Positions 1 to 9,060 of a stretch of DNA of 64,000 nt are shown one piece after another. Source of the stretch: JAXDBM01 sp963709485 (GTDB lineage Bacteria; Desulfobacterota; Syntrophia; Syntrophales; Fen-1087); assembly GCA_963709485.1 (NCBI GenBank), contig CAVPWE010000007.1:496001-560000 (forward strand), in the 5' to 3' direction. Made by a program: the position numbers and the translations under genes. Below the pieces are notes generated by a model that had not been told where the DNA came from, searched no databases, and was given only the letters and a program-made list of their open reading frames with translations. Position 1 is the stretch's first letter. Every line of letters begins with the position of its first letter.

Positions 1-921
1 GATCGTCAAATCCGCCCTGGGTTCCGAAGCAGCGTCCCCGCAATCGATTCGCCGCCCCTCCGGGAGGGTGACCCGAAGGGTCCCCCGGTCGATCCGTCTC
101 AGCCAGGCCAGGACAAGCCGCCGGCACAAGCTCTGCCAGGCCGATGGTGGTACCGTCTGCCTGGTCAGCGGATGGACCGGGATGGGCTTGGGATGGTAGG
201 GGAGCTTCCGGAGGAAATAGAGCTTGGCCGCCTCTCGGTACACTCGCGACATCGTCATGTGGGGGACCAGCGGATGGCTGAGGAGCGTTCGGAGCAGGGT
301 TCGGTCGTCGAGCGGCGCCTTGCGTCCCCGAAGCTCAGCGGAAAAGGCAAGCGTTTCCCCGCGCTTCAGATCGATGCGGACCGACAGTTCGCTGCGGATA
401 TCTCCGAAGGTGAACTCATAGGCGCCCTCCATGTCGTTGAAGGGGGAGACGTGGAAGGCCTTCGGCGCCTTGAAGCGGGCCGGGAAGCCCCCCGGATTGC
501 CTTCCGCGAGGCGGAGCAGATAGAGGTGCCTCTCGCCGAAGGTGTTGTTCACCTCCGCGACCACACACAGCAGTTCCTCCGCTGGGTCAAAGACGTAATA
601 GAAACTCACCGGATTGAAGACGCGGATGAAATGGCGCGGCGAGGTGACGAGGATGATCCGCATCGCCTGGCCGGCGACCCCCTCGGCTGCCAGAAAACGG
701 AGCAGTTTCTCCCGGATTGTCCCTTCTCCTTCGGTCAGGTAGTCCCGGTCGTAGAGCGCCACGGGACGGAAGCGATTCAGGCCGAAGAGTCGCAGGGACC
801 GGTCGAGCGTCTCAAGTTCGTCCAGATCGAAGCCGAACAGGTACAGGGGGTACCGGAGGCTGTGCTTAACCGGCCAAAAGCGGGTATGCCAGATTTCTCC
901 GTGAAAAAGGCTCGATCTCAT
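1..921 (-). CDS. DUF1365 protein fused to start of a cyclopropane-fatty-acid synthase (partial)
   Basis: Read leftward from an ATG at 919-921; the frame stays open to the window edge (307 codons seen). Residues about 3-245 match the DUF1365 family (start LFHGEIWHTRF, internal HFIRVFNPVSFYYVF). That family normally ends near residue 250, but here the frame continues into GTLRVTLPEG followed by a short basic and acidic stretch, which resembles the start of cyclopropane-fatty-acyl-phospholipid synthases. I infer a DUF1365-CFA synthase fusion cut by the window end. Its start overlaps the stop of the upstream oxidoreductase gene by 4 bases (ATGA), so the two are translationally coupled. DUF1365, this oxidoreductase type and CFA synthase commonly occur together in membrane-lipid modification loci. 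The DUF1365 part is secure; the fusion is less so. Confidence 0.8.
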   Translation of the reverse strand, partial: MRSSLFHGEIWHTRFWPVKHSLRYPLYLFGFDLDELETLDRSLRLFGLNRFRPVALYDRDYLTEGEGTIREKLLRFLAAEGVAGQAMRIILVTSPRHFIRVFNPVSFYYVFDPAEELLCVVAEVNNTFGERHLYLLRLAEGNPGGFPARFKAPKAFHVSPFNDMEGAYEFTFGDIRSELSVRIDLKRGETLAFSAELRGRKAPLDDRTLLRTLLSHPLVPHMTMSRVYREAAKLYFLRKLPYHPKPIPVHPLTRQTVPPSAWQSLCRRLVLAWLRRIDRGTLRVTLPEGRRIDCGDAASEPRADLTI

Positions 922-2192
922 AGGTGAATGCCGAACGCCTCCGCAACCTGCACGCCGGACCTCAGGGCATCCTCGTGGAAGCCGTATCCAAAATAGCTGC
1001 CGCAGAAGAACGTGTCCTTGTTCCCGTTGAGGCCCGGAAGCGACGGCTGCGTCGCGACAGCCTCCGCCGTGTACATCGGGTGGTGGTAGGCCAATTCGCG
1101 GATGATCCGGCTCCGTTCCACGGGACGGCGAGGGTTGAGGGTCACGCAATAATCTTCCGCGGTCCGAAGCCCCTGAAGGCGGTTCATGTGGTAGGTGAGC
1201 GTGACCGGCGCCTCTCGGGAGGCGTCTTTTTCGCGGAGGTAGTTCCAGGATGCCCGGGCGCGGGGATTCTCCGGGAGGAATGATGCGTCCTTGTGGAGGA
1301 CTGTCGTGTTGCGATTGTAGGACCAGGGTGAAAGGCAGGAAGTTTCTTCCGGTGAAGGATCGGAAAGCAGCCCGAGCGCCTCGTCGGCATGGGTCGCGAT
1401 CACCACCTCATCGCAGCATTCTTCCCCGCCATCGGCGAAGGTGAGAACGGGCCCGGATTCGGTCCGCCGGATGCGTTCGACCCGCCGGTCGGAAAACACC
1501 CGGCCTGCGAAGCCCTTCAGGAAAGCCTTTACATAAGCGTGGCTTCCTCCCTCGACGGTGTACCACTGGGGCTGATCGGAGACAGAAAGCAATCCGTGGT
1601 TCTCCATGAATCGAAAGAAGCTGTCCGCCGGAAAGTCCATCATCCGCGCGTCCGGTGTAGACCAAATGGCTGCCGCCATGGGGATGAGATAGGAGTCGAC
1701 CAGGGACGGGATCACTGCCTCCTGACGCAGATACGCTCCCAGGGAGAGCCCCTGAAGCGCACCGGAGGCGAGACGTCTTCGGGTTTTTACATTGAAACGG
1801 ACGATCTCGATCAGGAAACGCCAGAACGTTGGACGGAGCAAATTCCGCCGCTGCGAAAACAGGGTGTTGAGATTTCGGCTGGCGTACTGAAGACACGTCC
1901 TTCGGCAGGTGTAGCTGAAAGACATATCCGATTTGCGGATGGGTACCTGAAGCGCGGCGAGAAATCGCATCAGCAGGGGGTAGGTCCGGTCGTTGAGCAC
2001 AATGAAACCGGTGTCTACGGGCATTCCCTTATCCGGCCCGTCATCGATCACGATCGTATGGGTGTGGCCGCCGACATAATCGTTCTTTTCGTAGAGAATG
2101 ACTTCATGGCGGCGCTGCAGCAAGTACGCTGCGCCGAGGCCGGCGACCCCGCCGCCGACGACAGCGATCCTTAACCGCACATCGTTCATCAT
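918..2192 (-). CDS. FAD/NAD(P)-binding amine-oxidase-like protein (COG2907 type)
   Basis: A 424-residue flavoprotein. The N-terminus carries a Rossmann GxGxxG dinucleotide motif (G13, G15, G18), followed by YEKNDYVGGHTHT, the usual second FAD-binding stretch of amine-oxidase-like proteins. The C-terminus has the conserved FFCGSYFGYGFHEDA block seen in this family, which is found beside DUF1365 and cyclopropane-fatty-acid synthase genes. Likely role: a redox step in modification of membrane fatty acids; the substrate is not established. The gene ends inside the start of the DUF1365 gene (ATGA overlap), so they form one operon. Its promoter must lie in 2193-2510, where I could not place a convincing one. 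Confidence 0.85.
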   Translation of the reverse strand: MMNDVRLRIAVVGGGVAGLGAAYLLQRRHEVILYEKNDYVGGHTHTIVIDDGPDKGMPVDTGFIVLNDRTYPLLMRFLAALQVPIRKSDMSFSYTCRRTCLQYASRNLNTLFSQRRNLLRPTFWRFLIEIVRFNVKTRRRLASGALQGLSLGAYLRQEAVIPSLVDSYLIPMAAAIWSTPDARMMDFPADSFFRFMENHGLLSVSDQPQWYTVEGGSHAYVKAFLKGFAGRVFSDRRVERIRRTESGPVLTFADGGEECCDEVVIATHADEALGLLSDPSPEETSCLSPWSYNRNTTVLHKDASFLPENPRARASWNYLREKDASREAPVTLTYHMNRLQGLRTAEDYCVTLNPRRPVERSRIIRELAYHHPMYTAEAVATQPSLPGLNGNKDTFFCGSYFGYGFHEDALRSGVQVAEAFGIHL

Positions 2193-2510
2193 CGCATGCT
2201 CCCTTGGGTTTAAAGGAACCCCTCAAGATGATTTCCGAAACAGAAAATAAATAATTTTCGATCTGATTTAACACAGATGCCTCTATGGAATCAATTGGCT
2301 TTACCAGTCCACCTGTTAAGGTCGGTCGTCAATCGTGGACACCAAACCTCTCATGCAGCCGGTCGCCGATAATTGTACCGTCGAGCATGCTGAGGGCTGC
2401 AAATCATGTCGTTTTGCCCCTGCGCTTGCAATCGCGTGTCATGGTGCCACAGCGGCCCTTTTTCAAATGTTTTGATGAGATCCAGTGCATTTTGCCAGTG
2501 CATTTTGCCG
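2193..2510. other. Intergenic stretch between divergent operons
   Basis: About 318 bases between the leftward oxidoreductase and the rightward export operon. It is AT-rich near 2225-2275. I see no gene, repeat or clear hairpin in it. It should contain the leftward promoter of the oxidoreductase/DUF1365 operon. Confidence 0.5.
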
Positions 2511-2539
2511 TTGACAGCCCAGGAGGGCCTTTCTATACT
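2511..2539 (+). promoter_or_regulatory. Sigma-70 type promoter of the ABC export operon
   Basis: TTGACA at 2511-2516 and TATACT at 2534-2539 are separated by exactly 17 bases, close to the sigma-70 consensus. The predicted transcript starts about 2546, leaving a leader of about 64 bases before the permease ATG at 2610. Confidence 0.75.
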
Positions 2540-2609
2540 GCTAAATAAATATGGTCTTGATTTTTGTTATCCCTTGAAGGCCAAGCGCACACATCCCGGG
2601 AAACTCTGA

Positions 2610-3770
2610 ATGTATCGCATCGCGTTGAAAATGCTCATGGGGGATCGTGGCAAGTACCTGGGCCTCATCATGGGGCTCACCTTCGCGGCCATCCTCATCA
2701 CCCAGCAGTCCTCCATCTTCGTGGGCCTGATGACCCGCACCTACAGCTTCATCAACGATCTTTCCCAGCCCGACATCTGGGTCATGGACCCCAAGGTCCA
2801 GTTCATCGACGACGTCAAACCGATGCAGGACACCGAGCTTTTCCGGGTGCGCGGCATCACCGGCGTCGAGTGGGCCGTGCCCCTCTACAAGGGGCTCCTG
2901 AAGGCGCGCCTCGAGGACGGCAACTTCCAGATCGTCAACCTGCTGGGCCTCGACGACGCGACCCTCATCGGGGGGCCGCCCGTCATGCTCGAGGGCAGCC
3001 TGGGCGATCTGCGCCGCCAGGACGCCATCATCGTCAACGACGTGGGGGCGGCAACCCGGCTGGCGAAGAAGCCGAAGGAGGCCGGCGGGAAGCCGGTTCC
3101 TCTCCAGGTGGGGGATGTCCTGGAGATCAACGACCGGCGCGCCGTCGTCGTGGGCATCTGCCGGGTGCTGCGCACCTTCCAGTCCCAGCCTGTGGTCTAC
3201 ACGACCTACAGCCGGGCGACGACCTTCGCCCCGCGGGAGCGCAAGCTCCTGTCCTTCGTGCTCGTCAAGGCGGCCGACGGCGTCGACCCAAAGGAGCTGG
3301 CCGGGCGGATCGCCCGGGGTACGGGGCTTGCGGCCCACACGGCGCAGGAGTTCAAGGACCTGACCTTCGACTACTACATGAAAAGCACCGGCATCCCCAT
3401 CAATTTCGGAATCGCCGTGATGCTGGGCTTCATTATCGGCACGGCCATCGCGGGCCAGACCTTCTACAACTTCACCCTCGAGAACCTGCGCTATTTCGGC
3501 ACCCTGAAGGCCATGGGGACGACCAACGCGGTCCTGCTGCGGATGATCGTCCTGCAGGCCCTCGTCGTCGGCGCCCTGGGATACGGGCTCGGGGTCGGGG
3601 GGGCGGCCCTCTTCGGCTATGCCATGCGCGGCACGGAGCTGTCGTTCCGGCTGATCCCGGAGATCCTCGTGCTCGCGGGCGGCGCCATCGCTATCATCGT
3701 CGTCCTCTCGGCGCTCGTCAGCATCCGCAAGGTCATGAAGCTCGAGCCGGCCATCGTGTTCAAGGTGTAG
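2610..3770 (+). CDS. ABC transporter permease, FtsX/DevC type
   Basis: A 386-residue inner-membrane permease. One membrane segment lies near residues 16-40, a large extracytoplasmic domain follows, and three membrane segments lie at about 268-292, 308-335 and 350-373. This is the MacB/FtsX/DevC topology. It starts an operon with an ATPase (8 bases downstream), a HlyD-type adaptor and an outer-membrane factor, so the set can build a complete tripartite exporter. DevBCA-type exporters move glycolipids in cyanobacteria; the substrate here cannot be read from the sequence. Third-position GC is very high, like its neighbours. Confidence 0.85.
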   Translation: MYRIALKMLMGDRGKYLGLIMGLTFAAILITQQSSIFVGLMTRTYSFINDLSQPDIWVMDPKVQFIDDVKPMQDTELFRVRGITGVEWAVPLYKGLLKARLEDGNFQIVNLLGLDDATLIGGPPVMLEGSLGDLRRQDAIIVNDVGAATRLAKKPKEAGGKPVPLQVGDVLEINDRRAVVVGICRVLRTFQSQPVVYTTYSRATTFAPRERKLLSFVLVKAADGVDPKELAGRIARGTGLAAHTAQEFKDLTFDYYMKSTGIPINFGIAVMLGFIIGTAIAGQTFYNFTLENLRYFGTLKAMGTTNAVLLRMIVLQALVVGALGYGLGVGGAALFGYAMRGTELSFRLIPEILVLAGGAIAIIVVLSALVSIRKVMKLEPAIVFKV

Positions 3771-3777
3771 GGGGACC

Positions 3778-4485
3778 ATGTCGAAAAACGGGACAGCCGT
3801 TTCCCTCCGGGGCGTCACCAAGTGCTACGGGACGGGCACGTCGCGGGTCCAGGCCCTGCGCGGCGTCGACCTGGAGGTGCGTCTCGGGGAACTGCTCATG
3901 CTCGTGGGGCCCTCGGGCTGCGGCAAGACGACCCTGATCTCCGTCGTGGCCGCCATCCTCGATCACGACGACGGCGAGATCGTCGTGTTCGACCGCAGCC
4001 TCAAGGCCATGAGCCCGGCCGAGAAGACGCGCTTCCGCGGCGCCAACATCGGCTTCGTGTTCCAGGCCTACAACCTGATCCCCACGATCAGCGTCACGGA
4101 GAACGTCGCCATCCCGCTGCTGATCCTCGGCCGCCGCAGGGCCGATGCCATGGCGCGGGCCGCGGAAATGCTTGCGGCCGTCGGGCTCGGGGACAAGCTG
4201 GAGGTCTTTCCCGCCCAGCTCTCCGGCGGGCAGCAGCAGCGGGTGGCCATCGCGCGGGCCCTGGTCAACAACCCGCGGCTCATCGTCTGTGACGAGCCCA
4301 CGAGCGCCCTCGACGGGGACACGGGACGGCTGGTGATGGACGTCCTGCGGAAAAACGCCCTCTCCGAGGACCGGGCCCTCATCATCGTGACCCACGACAA
4401 CCGGGTCTTCAACTTCGCGGACCGCATCGCCCGGATGGACGACGGCAGGATCATCCTCGTCGAACCCCAGGTGGCGACATCATAG
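3778..4485 (+). CDS. ABC transporter ATP-binding protein (LolD/MacB/DevA type)
   Basis: A 235-residue cytoplasmic ATPase with all core motifs: Walker A GPSGCGKTT (44-52), Q-loop Q96, signature LSGGQQQ (148-154), Walker B ending D172-E173, and an H-loop in IIVTHDN. Length and sequence fit the lipoprotein/macrolide/DevA branch that pairs with FtsX-like permeases. It sits 8 bases after the permease stop and 9 bases before the adaptor ATG, so all are cotranscribed. It would power the adjacent permease. Confidence 0.93.
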   Translation: MSKNGTAVSLRGVTKCYGTGTSRVQALRGVDLEVRLGELLMLVGPSGCGKTTLISVVAAILDHDDGEIVVFDRSLKAMSPAEKTRFRGANIGFVFQAYNLIPTISVTENVAIPLLILGRRRADAMARAAEMLAAVGLGDKLEVFPAQLSGGQQQRVAIARALVNNPRLIVCDEPTSALDGDTGRLVMDVLRKNALSEDRALIIVTHDNRVFNFADRIARMDDGRIILVEPQVATS

Positions 4486-4493
4486 GAGGCCTT

Positions 4494-5432
4494 ATGGTCA
4501 GAAAGTACGCCCTTCCCCTGCTTGCCGTCCTCGGCCTCGTCTTCGCGCTGTGGATGGTCAAGGAAGGTTCGAAGCCGAGCATCCACGCACAACCGGTTGC
4601 GGACCCCCCGCGGGTGGAGTTCATCAACCGGATCTCGGGCGCCGGCATCGTGGAGGCCAGCACGCGGAACATCTCCGTGGGCGCCCATCTGCCGGGAATC
4701 GTCGCGCGGGTCCACGTCAAGGTGGGCGAGCGCGTCAGGGCCGGCAGCGCGCTGTTCTCGATCGACGACCGCGCAAGGCGCGCCGACCTCGCCGTTCGCG
4801 AGGCGCGGGTGCGGGAGGCGGAGGCCAACCTCCAGGACCTCCGGGCCCAGCTTGGGATCGCCGAAAAGGTCAAGGACCCGCGGGCGATCAGCGTGGACGA
4901 CCTCAACAAGCGCCGCTTCGCCGTCCAGGCGGCCGAGGCCCGCTTGGCCAACGCCACGGCGGAAGTCAGGGCGGCGCAGGTCGACCTCGATCTGCTGACA
5001 GTGCGGGCACCCATCAACGGTGATGTGCTCCAGATCAACATCCGGTCCGGCGAGTATGCCGCGAGCGGTGTCACCGCCCAGCCGCTCGTGCTCCTGGGCA
5101 GCCTGGAGAGGCTCCATGTCCGCGTGGACATCGATGAAAACGACGCCTGGCGCTTCACCGAGAAGGCCCGGGCGGCGGCCTATGTTCGCGGCAACCCGAA
5201 CCTGAGGACGGACCTGCGCTTCGAATACGTCGAAAACTACGTGGTTCCCAAGCGCTCGCTCACCGGCGAGAGCACCGAGCGCGTCGACACGCGGGTCATG
5301 CAGGTCGTATACAGCTTCAGCCGAAGCGACCTGTCGGTGTTCCCGGGGCAGCTGATGGATGTGTTCATCGAAGACCGCTCGTCGCAGTCGCCGACGCCCA
5401 AAAAGGCCGGCGGAGAGGGAAAAGAACCGTGA
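4494..5432 (+). CDS. HlyD-family periplasmic adaptor (membrane fusion protein)
   Basis: A 312-residue protein with an N-terminal membrane anchor (about 5-22), a first barrel-sandwich half with the typical VKVGERVRAGSALFSID (about 76-90), an alpha-helical hairpin (about 95-155, Ala/Arg/Glu-rich), the second half (LTVRAPINGDVLQINIRSGE) and a beta-barrel domain. Such adaptors bridge the inner-membrane ABC pump and a TolC-type channel. Its last codons overlap the outer-membrane factor start by 4 bases (GTGA), showing tight coupling within this export operon. Confidence 0.9.
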   Translation: MVRKYALPLLAVLGLVFALWMVKEGSKPSIHAQPVADPPRVEFINRISGAGIVEASTRNISVGAHLPGIVARVHVKVGERVRAGSALFSIDDRARRADLAVREARVREAEANLQDLRAQLGIAEKVKDPRAISVDDLNKRRFAVQAAEARLANATAEVRAAQVDLDLLTVRAPINGDVLQINIRSGEYAASGVTAQPLVLLGSLERLHVRVDIDENDAWRFTEKARAAAYVRGNPNLRTDLRFEYVENYVVPKRSLTGESTERVDTRVMQVVYSFSRSDLSVFPGQLMDVFIEDRSSQSPTPKKAGGEGKEP

Positions 5433-6922
5433 AGAGAACTCCGCGCTGCGCGATCGCTCTCCTGCTGCTCGTCTCGGGCTGCTTTTCCGTGGGACCCGAC
5501 TACAGAAGGCAGGAGCCTCCCGTTCCGGTGCAGTTCTCCGCGCTGGAGAAGGGGGTCTTTCGCGGCGAGCCTCTGCCCGGGGCATTTCTCGACGCCTGGT
5601 GGCGGGTCTTTGACGATCCGCTCCTCGATTCCCTTATGGAAAGGCTCGTGTCCCGCAACCTCGATCTGCGCATCGCGGCGGCGCGGCTGATGCAGGCGCG
5701 GGCGCAGGCGGGCGTGGCCTCGTCGGCGTACCTGCCCGAGGGTGGCGTCACGGGGGAATACCGGCGCCTGCGCAGGGACGAGGCGTCCGTCGTGGGCGCG
5801 GCGGCCTCCGCGGCGAGGGGCAGGGAGCAGGACTTCTGGCTCGCGGGCTTCGACGCCTCGTGGGAGGTCGACGTTTTCGGCTCCGTGCGCCGGCAGGTGG
5901 AGGCGGCCGATGCGGACCTCTCCGCCTCCGGGGAGGCGCTGCGCGATGCCCTCGTCTCCCTGCGTGGGGAACTGGCGCGCAATTACTTCGAGCTTCGGGG
6001 TCTGCAGCTCCGGATCGACATTGCCCGCCAGGAAGTCCGGATTCGGCGGCAAAACGTGGAAATCACCGGTGCGCGCGCGAAGGCGGGGCTTGCAAGCGAG
6101 CTCGACTATGCGCGGGCGCAGGGGGAACTGGCCAGCGCCGAGGCGCGCATCCCCGCGCTCGAGCGCTCCCTGCAGGCCGCCGCTTACCGGATCGGTGTGC
6201 TCCTGGGTCAGGAGCCATCCGGCCCGGAGGCCGAGCTTCGCACGGCGGGCGCCCTCCCCGCAGTGCCGCCGGATCTTCCGGTGGGCATTCCTTCGGAGCT
6301 GCTGCGCCGTCGCCCCGACATTCGAAAGGCCGAGCGAGAGCTGGCGGCGGCTACTGCGCGCATCGGCGTGTCGACAGCGGAACTCTTCCCGCGATTCTCC
6401 TTTACCGGCTCCTTTGGCTACCAGGCGAGTGAAGGCAGGCTCATGTTCCGCGACGAGAGCAACTTCTGGGCGATCGGCCCGACGCTGCGCTGGCCGATCC
6501 TCAATTTCCGCCGCATCCTCGCCCAGATCGATGTGAGCAAGGCGGTTCGGGAGGAGGCGCTTGCCCGCTACGAGAAGTCGGTTCTGCTCGCCCTCGAGGA
6601 GGTTGAAAACGCGCTGGTCGCCATCTCCCGGGAGAAAAACCGCACCGAGTCGCTGGCCGGGGCCGTCCGGGCGAACGGCCTGGCCGTGCAGCTTGCCATG
6701 GACCGCTACCTCGCGGGTGTGCAGAGCTACCTCGCCGTGACCGATGCCCAGGCCGCCCTCTATGCCGCCGAGGACCAGATGGCCCAGAGCCGGCAGGCCC
6801 AGTCCCTGGCGTTGATTGCCCTGTACAAGGCCCTGGGGGGCGGTTGGAGGGAAGAGGCGCAAGAGGACCCGGAAGCGAGCAAGGGACTGGGTGGAGCTGC
6901 CGGGACGGGCAACACCGAATAA
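5429..6922 (+). CDS. Outer-membrane factor lipoprotein, TolC/NodT family
   Basis: A 497-residue outer-membrane efflux protein. The lipobox is LVSGC with C18 as the acylated residue. Next comes VGPDYRR and the repeated coiled-coil architecture of the NodT branch (two TolC-like repeats, with ELAAATARIGVSTAELFPR in the second). It uses a GTG start overlapping the adaptor stop, so it is the last gene of the four-gene export operon. The final 25 residues are hydrophilic and variable, as usual. It should form the exit duct for the ABC pump encoded upstream. Confidence 0.92.
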   Translation: MKRTPRCAIALLLLVSGCFSVGPDYRRQEPPVPVQFSALEKGVFRGEPLPGAFLDAWWRVFDDPLLDSLMERLVSRNLDLRIAAARLMQARAQAGVASSAYLPEGGVTGEYRRLRRDEASVVGAAASAARGREQDFWLAGFDASWEVDVFGSVRRQVEAADADLSASGEALRDALVSLRGELARNYFELRGLQLRIDIARQEVRIRRQNVEITGARAKAGLASELDYARAQGELASAEARIPALERSLQAAAYRIGVLLGQEPSGPEAELRTAGALPAVPPDLPVGIPSELLRRRPDIRKAERELAAATARIGVSTAELFPRFSFTGSFGYQASEGRLMFRDESNFWAIGPTLRWPILNFRRILAQIDVSKAVREEALARYEKSVLLALEEVENALVAISREKNRTESLAGAVRANGLAVQLAMDRYLAGVQSYLAVTDAQAALYAAEDQMAQSRQAQSLALIALYKALGGGWREEAQEDPEASKGLGGAAGTGNTE

Positions 6923-6952
6923 CGGTATGACCGTTTGGAGGAAATCCCCAGG

Positions 6953-7567
6953 ATGAACAAAATCCCCTGCGTGGGCGAAGTCGCCCCGGATTTCAAAGCA
7001 ATGGCATTTCACGGTGGACGGCAGGCCGAGATCACTCTCTCCCGATACCGGGATCAGTGGGTCGTCCTGATCTTCTACCCCGGCGATTTCACCTGCGTGT
7101 GCCCCACGGAGATCGCCGCCGTGGCCGTCAAGTATCCCGCCTTCCGCGAAATCGGAGCGGAAGTGGTGGCGGTGAGCACCGACCCGCTGGATCACCACCG
7201 GGAATTCGAGGAGGAAGAGTTGGCCCGCGTTGTCCCCGGCGGGGTCCGGTTTCCTCTCGTCTCGGACCCTCTCGGTGAGATTGGGTCCCTGTACGGGGTC
7301 TACGATGCAGCGAAGGGGGCGGACCTTCGAAGCCGCTTCATCATCGATCCGGACGGCATTATCCAGTCCCTGGAGATCGTGGCCGCACCGATGGGCAGGA
7401 ACGTGACGGAGATCCTCCGCCAGGTGAGGGCATTGAAGGAGCACCGGGCAACGGGGCGGATGACGCCCTGCGGCTGGGAACCCGGCAAACCGACTCTCAC
7501 CGTCATGGACGAATCGGGCGAACAGAAAAAGCCCTGGGAGGAATGGAAGCCCCGGGATGCTTTTTAA
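6953..7567 (+). CDS. 2-Cys peroxiredoxin (AhpC/Prx family)
   Basis: A 204-residue thiol peroxidase. Peroxidatic C50 lies in FTCVCPTE with T47 in the usual position. A C-terminal Cys in the sequence TPCGW is the likely resolving residue, as in typical 2-Cys enzymes that use thioredoxin-like reductants. I chose the ATG at 6953 because GGAGGA (6937-6942) sits 10 bases upstream; a TTG at 6935 would overlap that ribosome site. It follows the export operon by 30 bases and may be cotranscribed. Role: removal of hydroperoxides in an anaerobe. Confidence 0.93.
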   Translation: MNKIPCVGEVAPDFKAMAFHGGRQAEITLSRYRDQWVVLIFYPGDFTCVCPTEIAAVAVKYPAFREIGAEVVAVSTDPLDHHREFEEEELARVVPGGVRFPLVSDPLGEIGSLYGVYDAAKGADLRSRFIIDPDGIIQSLEIVAAPMGRNVTEILRQVRALKEHRATGRMTPCGWEPGKPTLTVMDESGEQKKPWEEWKPRDAF

Positions 7568-7741
7568 TCAGACCGGCTTTCCAATGCTCTTTCACCCATC
7601 TTCTGCTGTTTTGTGTATTTCGCGGATTAAAAGTTGCGAATCTGTGAGATTTTTTTGCTCTTCTCGGAGAAACACGATTGCTTTCTGAAAGGTTGTTTTC
7701 AAGTCAGCAGCTCTATTCAATCTTTCAAGCGCCAACAGTCA

Positions 7742-8569
7742 CTAAAACCGGTAAACGGTCTTGATCTGGAAAAAGTGCCCTTTCGCCGTATTTTCGGCAT
7801 GGACATCGTAAAGATAAGTGGCGGTGACGCTGATCCTGGCGAAACGATAATAGACATCCGCGCCCACGGACAATGTTTCTCTGGCGCTGTCGCCCACTTC
7901 CACCCCGGATTGCCTTTTGTTTTCACTGATCATCCAGTTGAGCGACGGACCAATTTTGAAGCGATCGGTCAGATTGTATCCAAGAAGGCCCTGCAGGTGC
8001 AATTCGTTTCCCGGAGAGACATCGTTTGTTCTGTTTTTCAGCCGGAAGAAGTATTTCGCGACGGCATCCACGCTGAAATCGCCAAAAGCCTTGTACAGGA
8101 AGACCATGGGCCTGATGTCGTATTGGTTCGATCCGATATTGACAGAATGTGAGGAATCATATTCGCCTGTCGGGAATTTGACGAACAGCATGGGAAGAAT
8201 ATCGACCTGCTTGACGGGCAGGAAATAGCCCGCGCCAAGAATGATGTCGCCCAGTCCAAACGCGTCCTGGTTTAAGGACCGGACGTCCATGTACCCCACC
8301 GGAACAAGGGCGGTCGCGACAAAGTCCGGCGAGTAATAGCACAAGCGGAGCAGTTCATCGGCCTTTGTAAGGCCGAAGTCGCTTTTTTTAATGTTACCCC
8401 CGGAGTCCGTCATCTTTTCGGCTGTGTAGACTGAGGTGTATGTCAAAAAATACAGGGCTTTCGGCGCACGGGCGCCGTCGAAGAAGTTTACGGCGAAAGC
8501 AATGTTTGACCGCAAAACAAGCAGGGAAAAAATAAAAACGGCGATTATGAATGTATTTGATCTGGGCAC
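7742..8569 (-). CDS. Outer-membrane beta-barrel, SphA/phenol-MetA-deg family
   Basis: A 275-residue protein with a signal peptide (about 1-27, cleaved after the sequence IAFA) and alternating hydrophobic strands ending in the C-terminal aromatic residue F, the outer-membrane barrel signature. The start FFDGARAPKALYFLTYTSVY and the block ILGAGYFLPVKQ fit the family found near meta-cleavage pathways (PF13557), whose members are thought to be uptake channels for hydrophobic substrates. The gene stands alone between a convergent peroxiredoxin and AT-rich DNA. The function is inferred from the family only. Confidence 0.75.
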   Translation of the reverse strand: MPRSNTFIIAVFIFSLLVLRSNIAFAVNFFDGARAPKALYFLTYTSVYTAEKMTDSGGNIKKSDFGLTKADELLRLCYYSPDFVATALVPVGYMDVRSLNQDAFGLGDIILGAGYFLPVKQVDILPMLFVKFPTGEYDSSHSVNIGSNQYDIRPMVFLYKAFGDFSVDAVAKYFFRLKNRTNDVSPGNELHLQGLLGYNLTDRFKIGPSLNWMISENKRQSGVEVGDSARETLSVGADVYYRFARISVTATYLYDVHAENTAKGHFFQIKTVYRF

Positions 8570-8650
8570 GATGACATACTCACAAGGTCATTGCTTTTTT
8601 CATCATACAAAAAAAGCATTCAATGCAAGAAAAAAAGGAGGCAAGTCTAC

Positions 8651-8750
8651 CGCATGTCATGTTTTCATTGTCCGTAGTCACTTCAAATACAAAGCAAGCG
8701 GTTGGCTGATCTGGATAGACCATTGAACACGTGATGAAATGTGCACATGC
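8651..8750 (+). repeat. Dispersed repeat head, copy A
   Basis: About 100 bases closely matching copy B (13796-13898), with shared blocks CATTGTCCGTAGTC, CTTCAAATAC and GTGCACAT, and more weakly copy C (10013-10090). It lies in the same orientation as, and about 145 bases upstream of, a divergent L1 leader (8897-9020). No credible gene lies in it. Confidence 0.6.
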
Positions 8751-8860
8751 CGATAGCAAATATTTCCGGCAATCGGTCTCATTTGTGTCTTCCTGAAATC
8801 GAGTATCCGGCAATTCTGAAGCACATCCAATCTTTCAAATAGTTATCACGAAACATCCCT

Positions 8861-9020
8861 TGACTTTTTATGATTTACATTCGTATGAAAAATCAAGGCA
8901 TCGTTCCAATAGGTAACTGTTGAGTGGTAACAAATGATCTGGACCATTTTTTTGAGGGAGATGCCATTGAGGAAGTTCATCTATAATCTCACTGCATAAT
9001 GTGGTTTTTTTATAGAAGTG
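8861..9020 (+). promoter_or_regulatory. Divergent L1-type leader upstream of the DUF4239 gene
   Basis: Holds a CTTGACTTTTT box (about 8863-8873) and the L1 closing stem GGCATC (8897-8902) with GATGCC (8960-8965), then ATTGAGGAAG. The two inner hairpins of better L1 copies are not preserved, and the terminator is reduced to a weak hairpin before a T-run at about 9004-9011. The order (repeat head, CTTCCTG at about 8793, TTGACT, closing stem) equals that of the other copies, so I read it as a decayed or diverged member. Confidence 0.45.
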
Positions 9021-9060
9021 AGAATTTTTAGGTGCCTATTTGATGCTGTGAGGAAACCGT

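Noticed and set aside
172..927. A 251-codon rightward frame at the left edge
   Set aside because: It is antisense to the DUF1365 gene, which has clear family motifs; the rightward product has none.
2541..3821. A 426-codon leftward frame across the permease gene
   Set aside because: It is the antisense shadow of a GC-rich gene; its product is a His/Asp/Gly-rich string without domains.
6935..6952. TTG start for the peroxiredoxin
   Set aside because: It would overlap the only good ribosome site, which is spaced correctly for the ATG at 6953.
5237..7444. A 735-codon leftward frame
   Set aside because: It spans parts of three real rightward genes with verified motifs; high GC suppresses stops on the opposite strand.
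8651..8750. Repeat heads as the 3' ends of decayed transposase genes, since several translate to similar FKYKA or TYKAS strings
   Set aside because: The similarity covers only a few residues, frames are broken by stops within 10-35 codons, and no longer homology to a transposase is recognisable.
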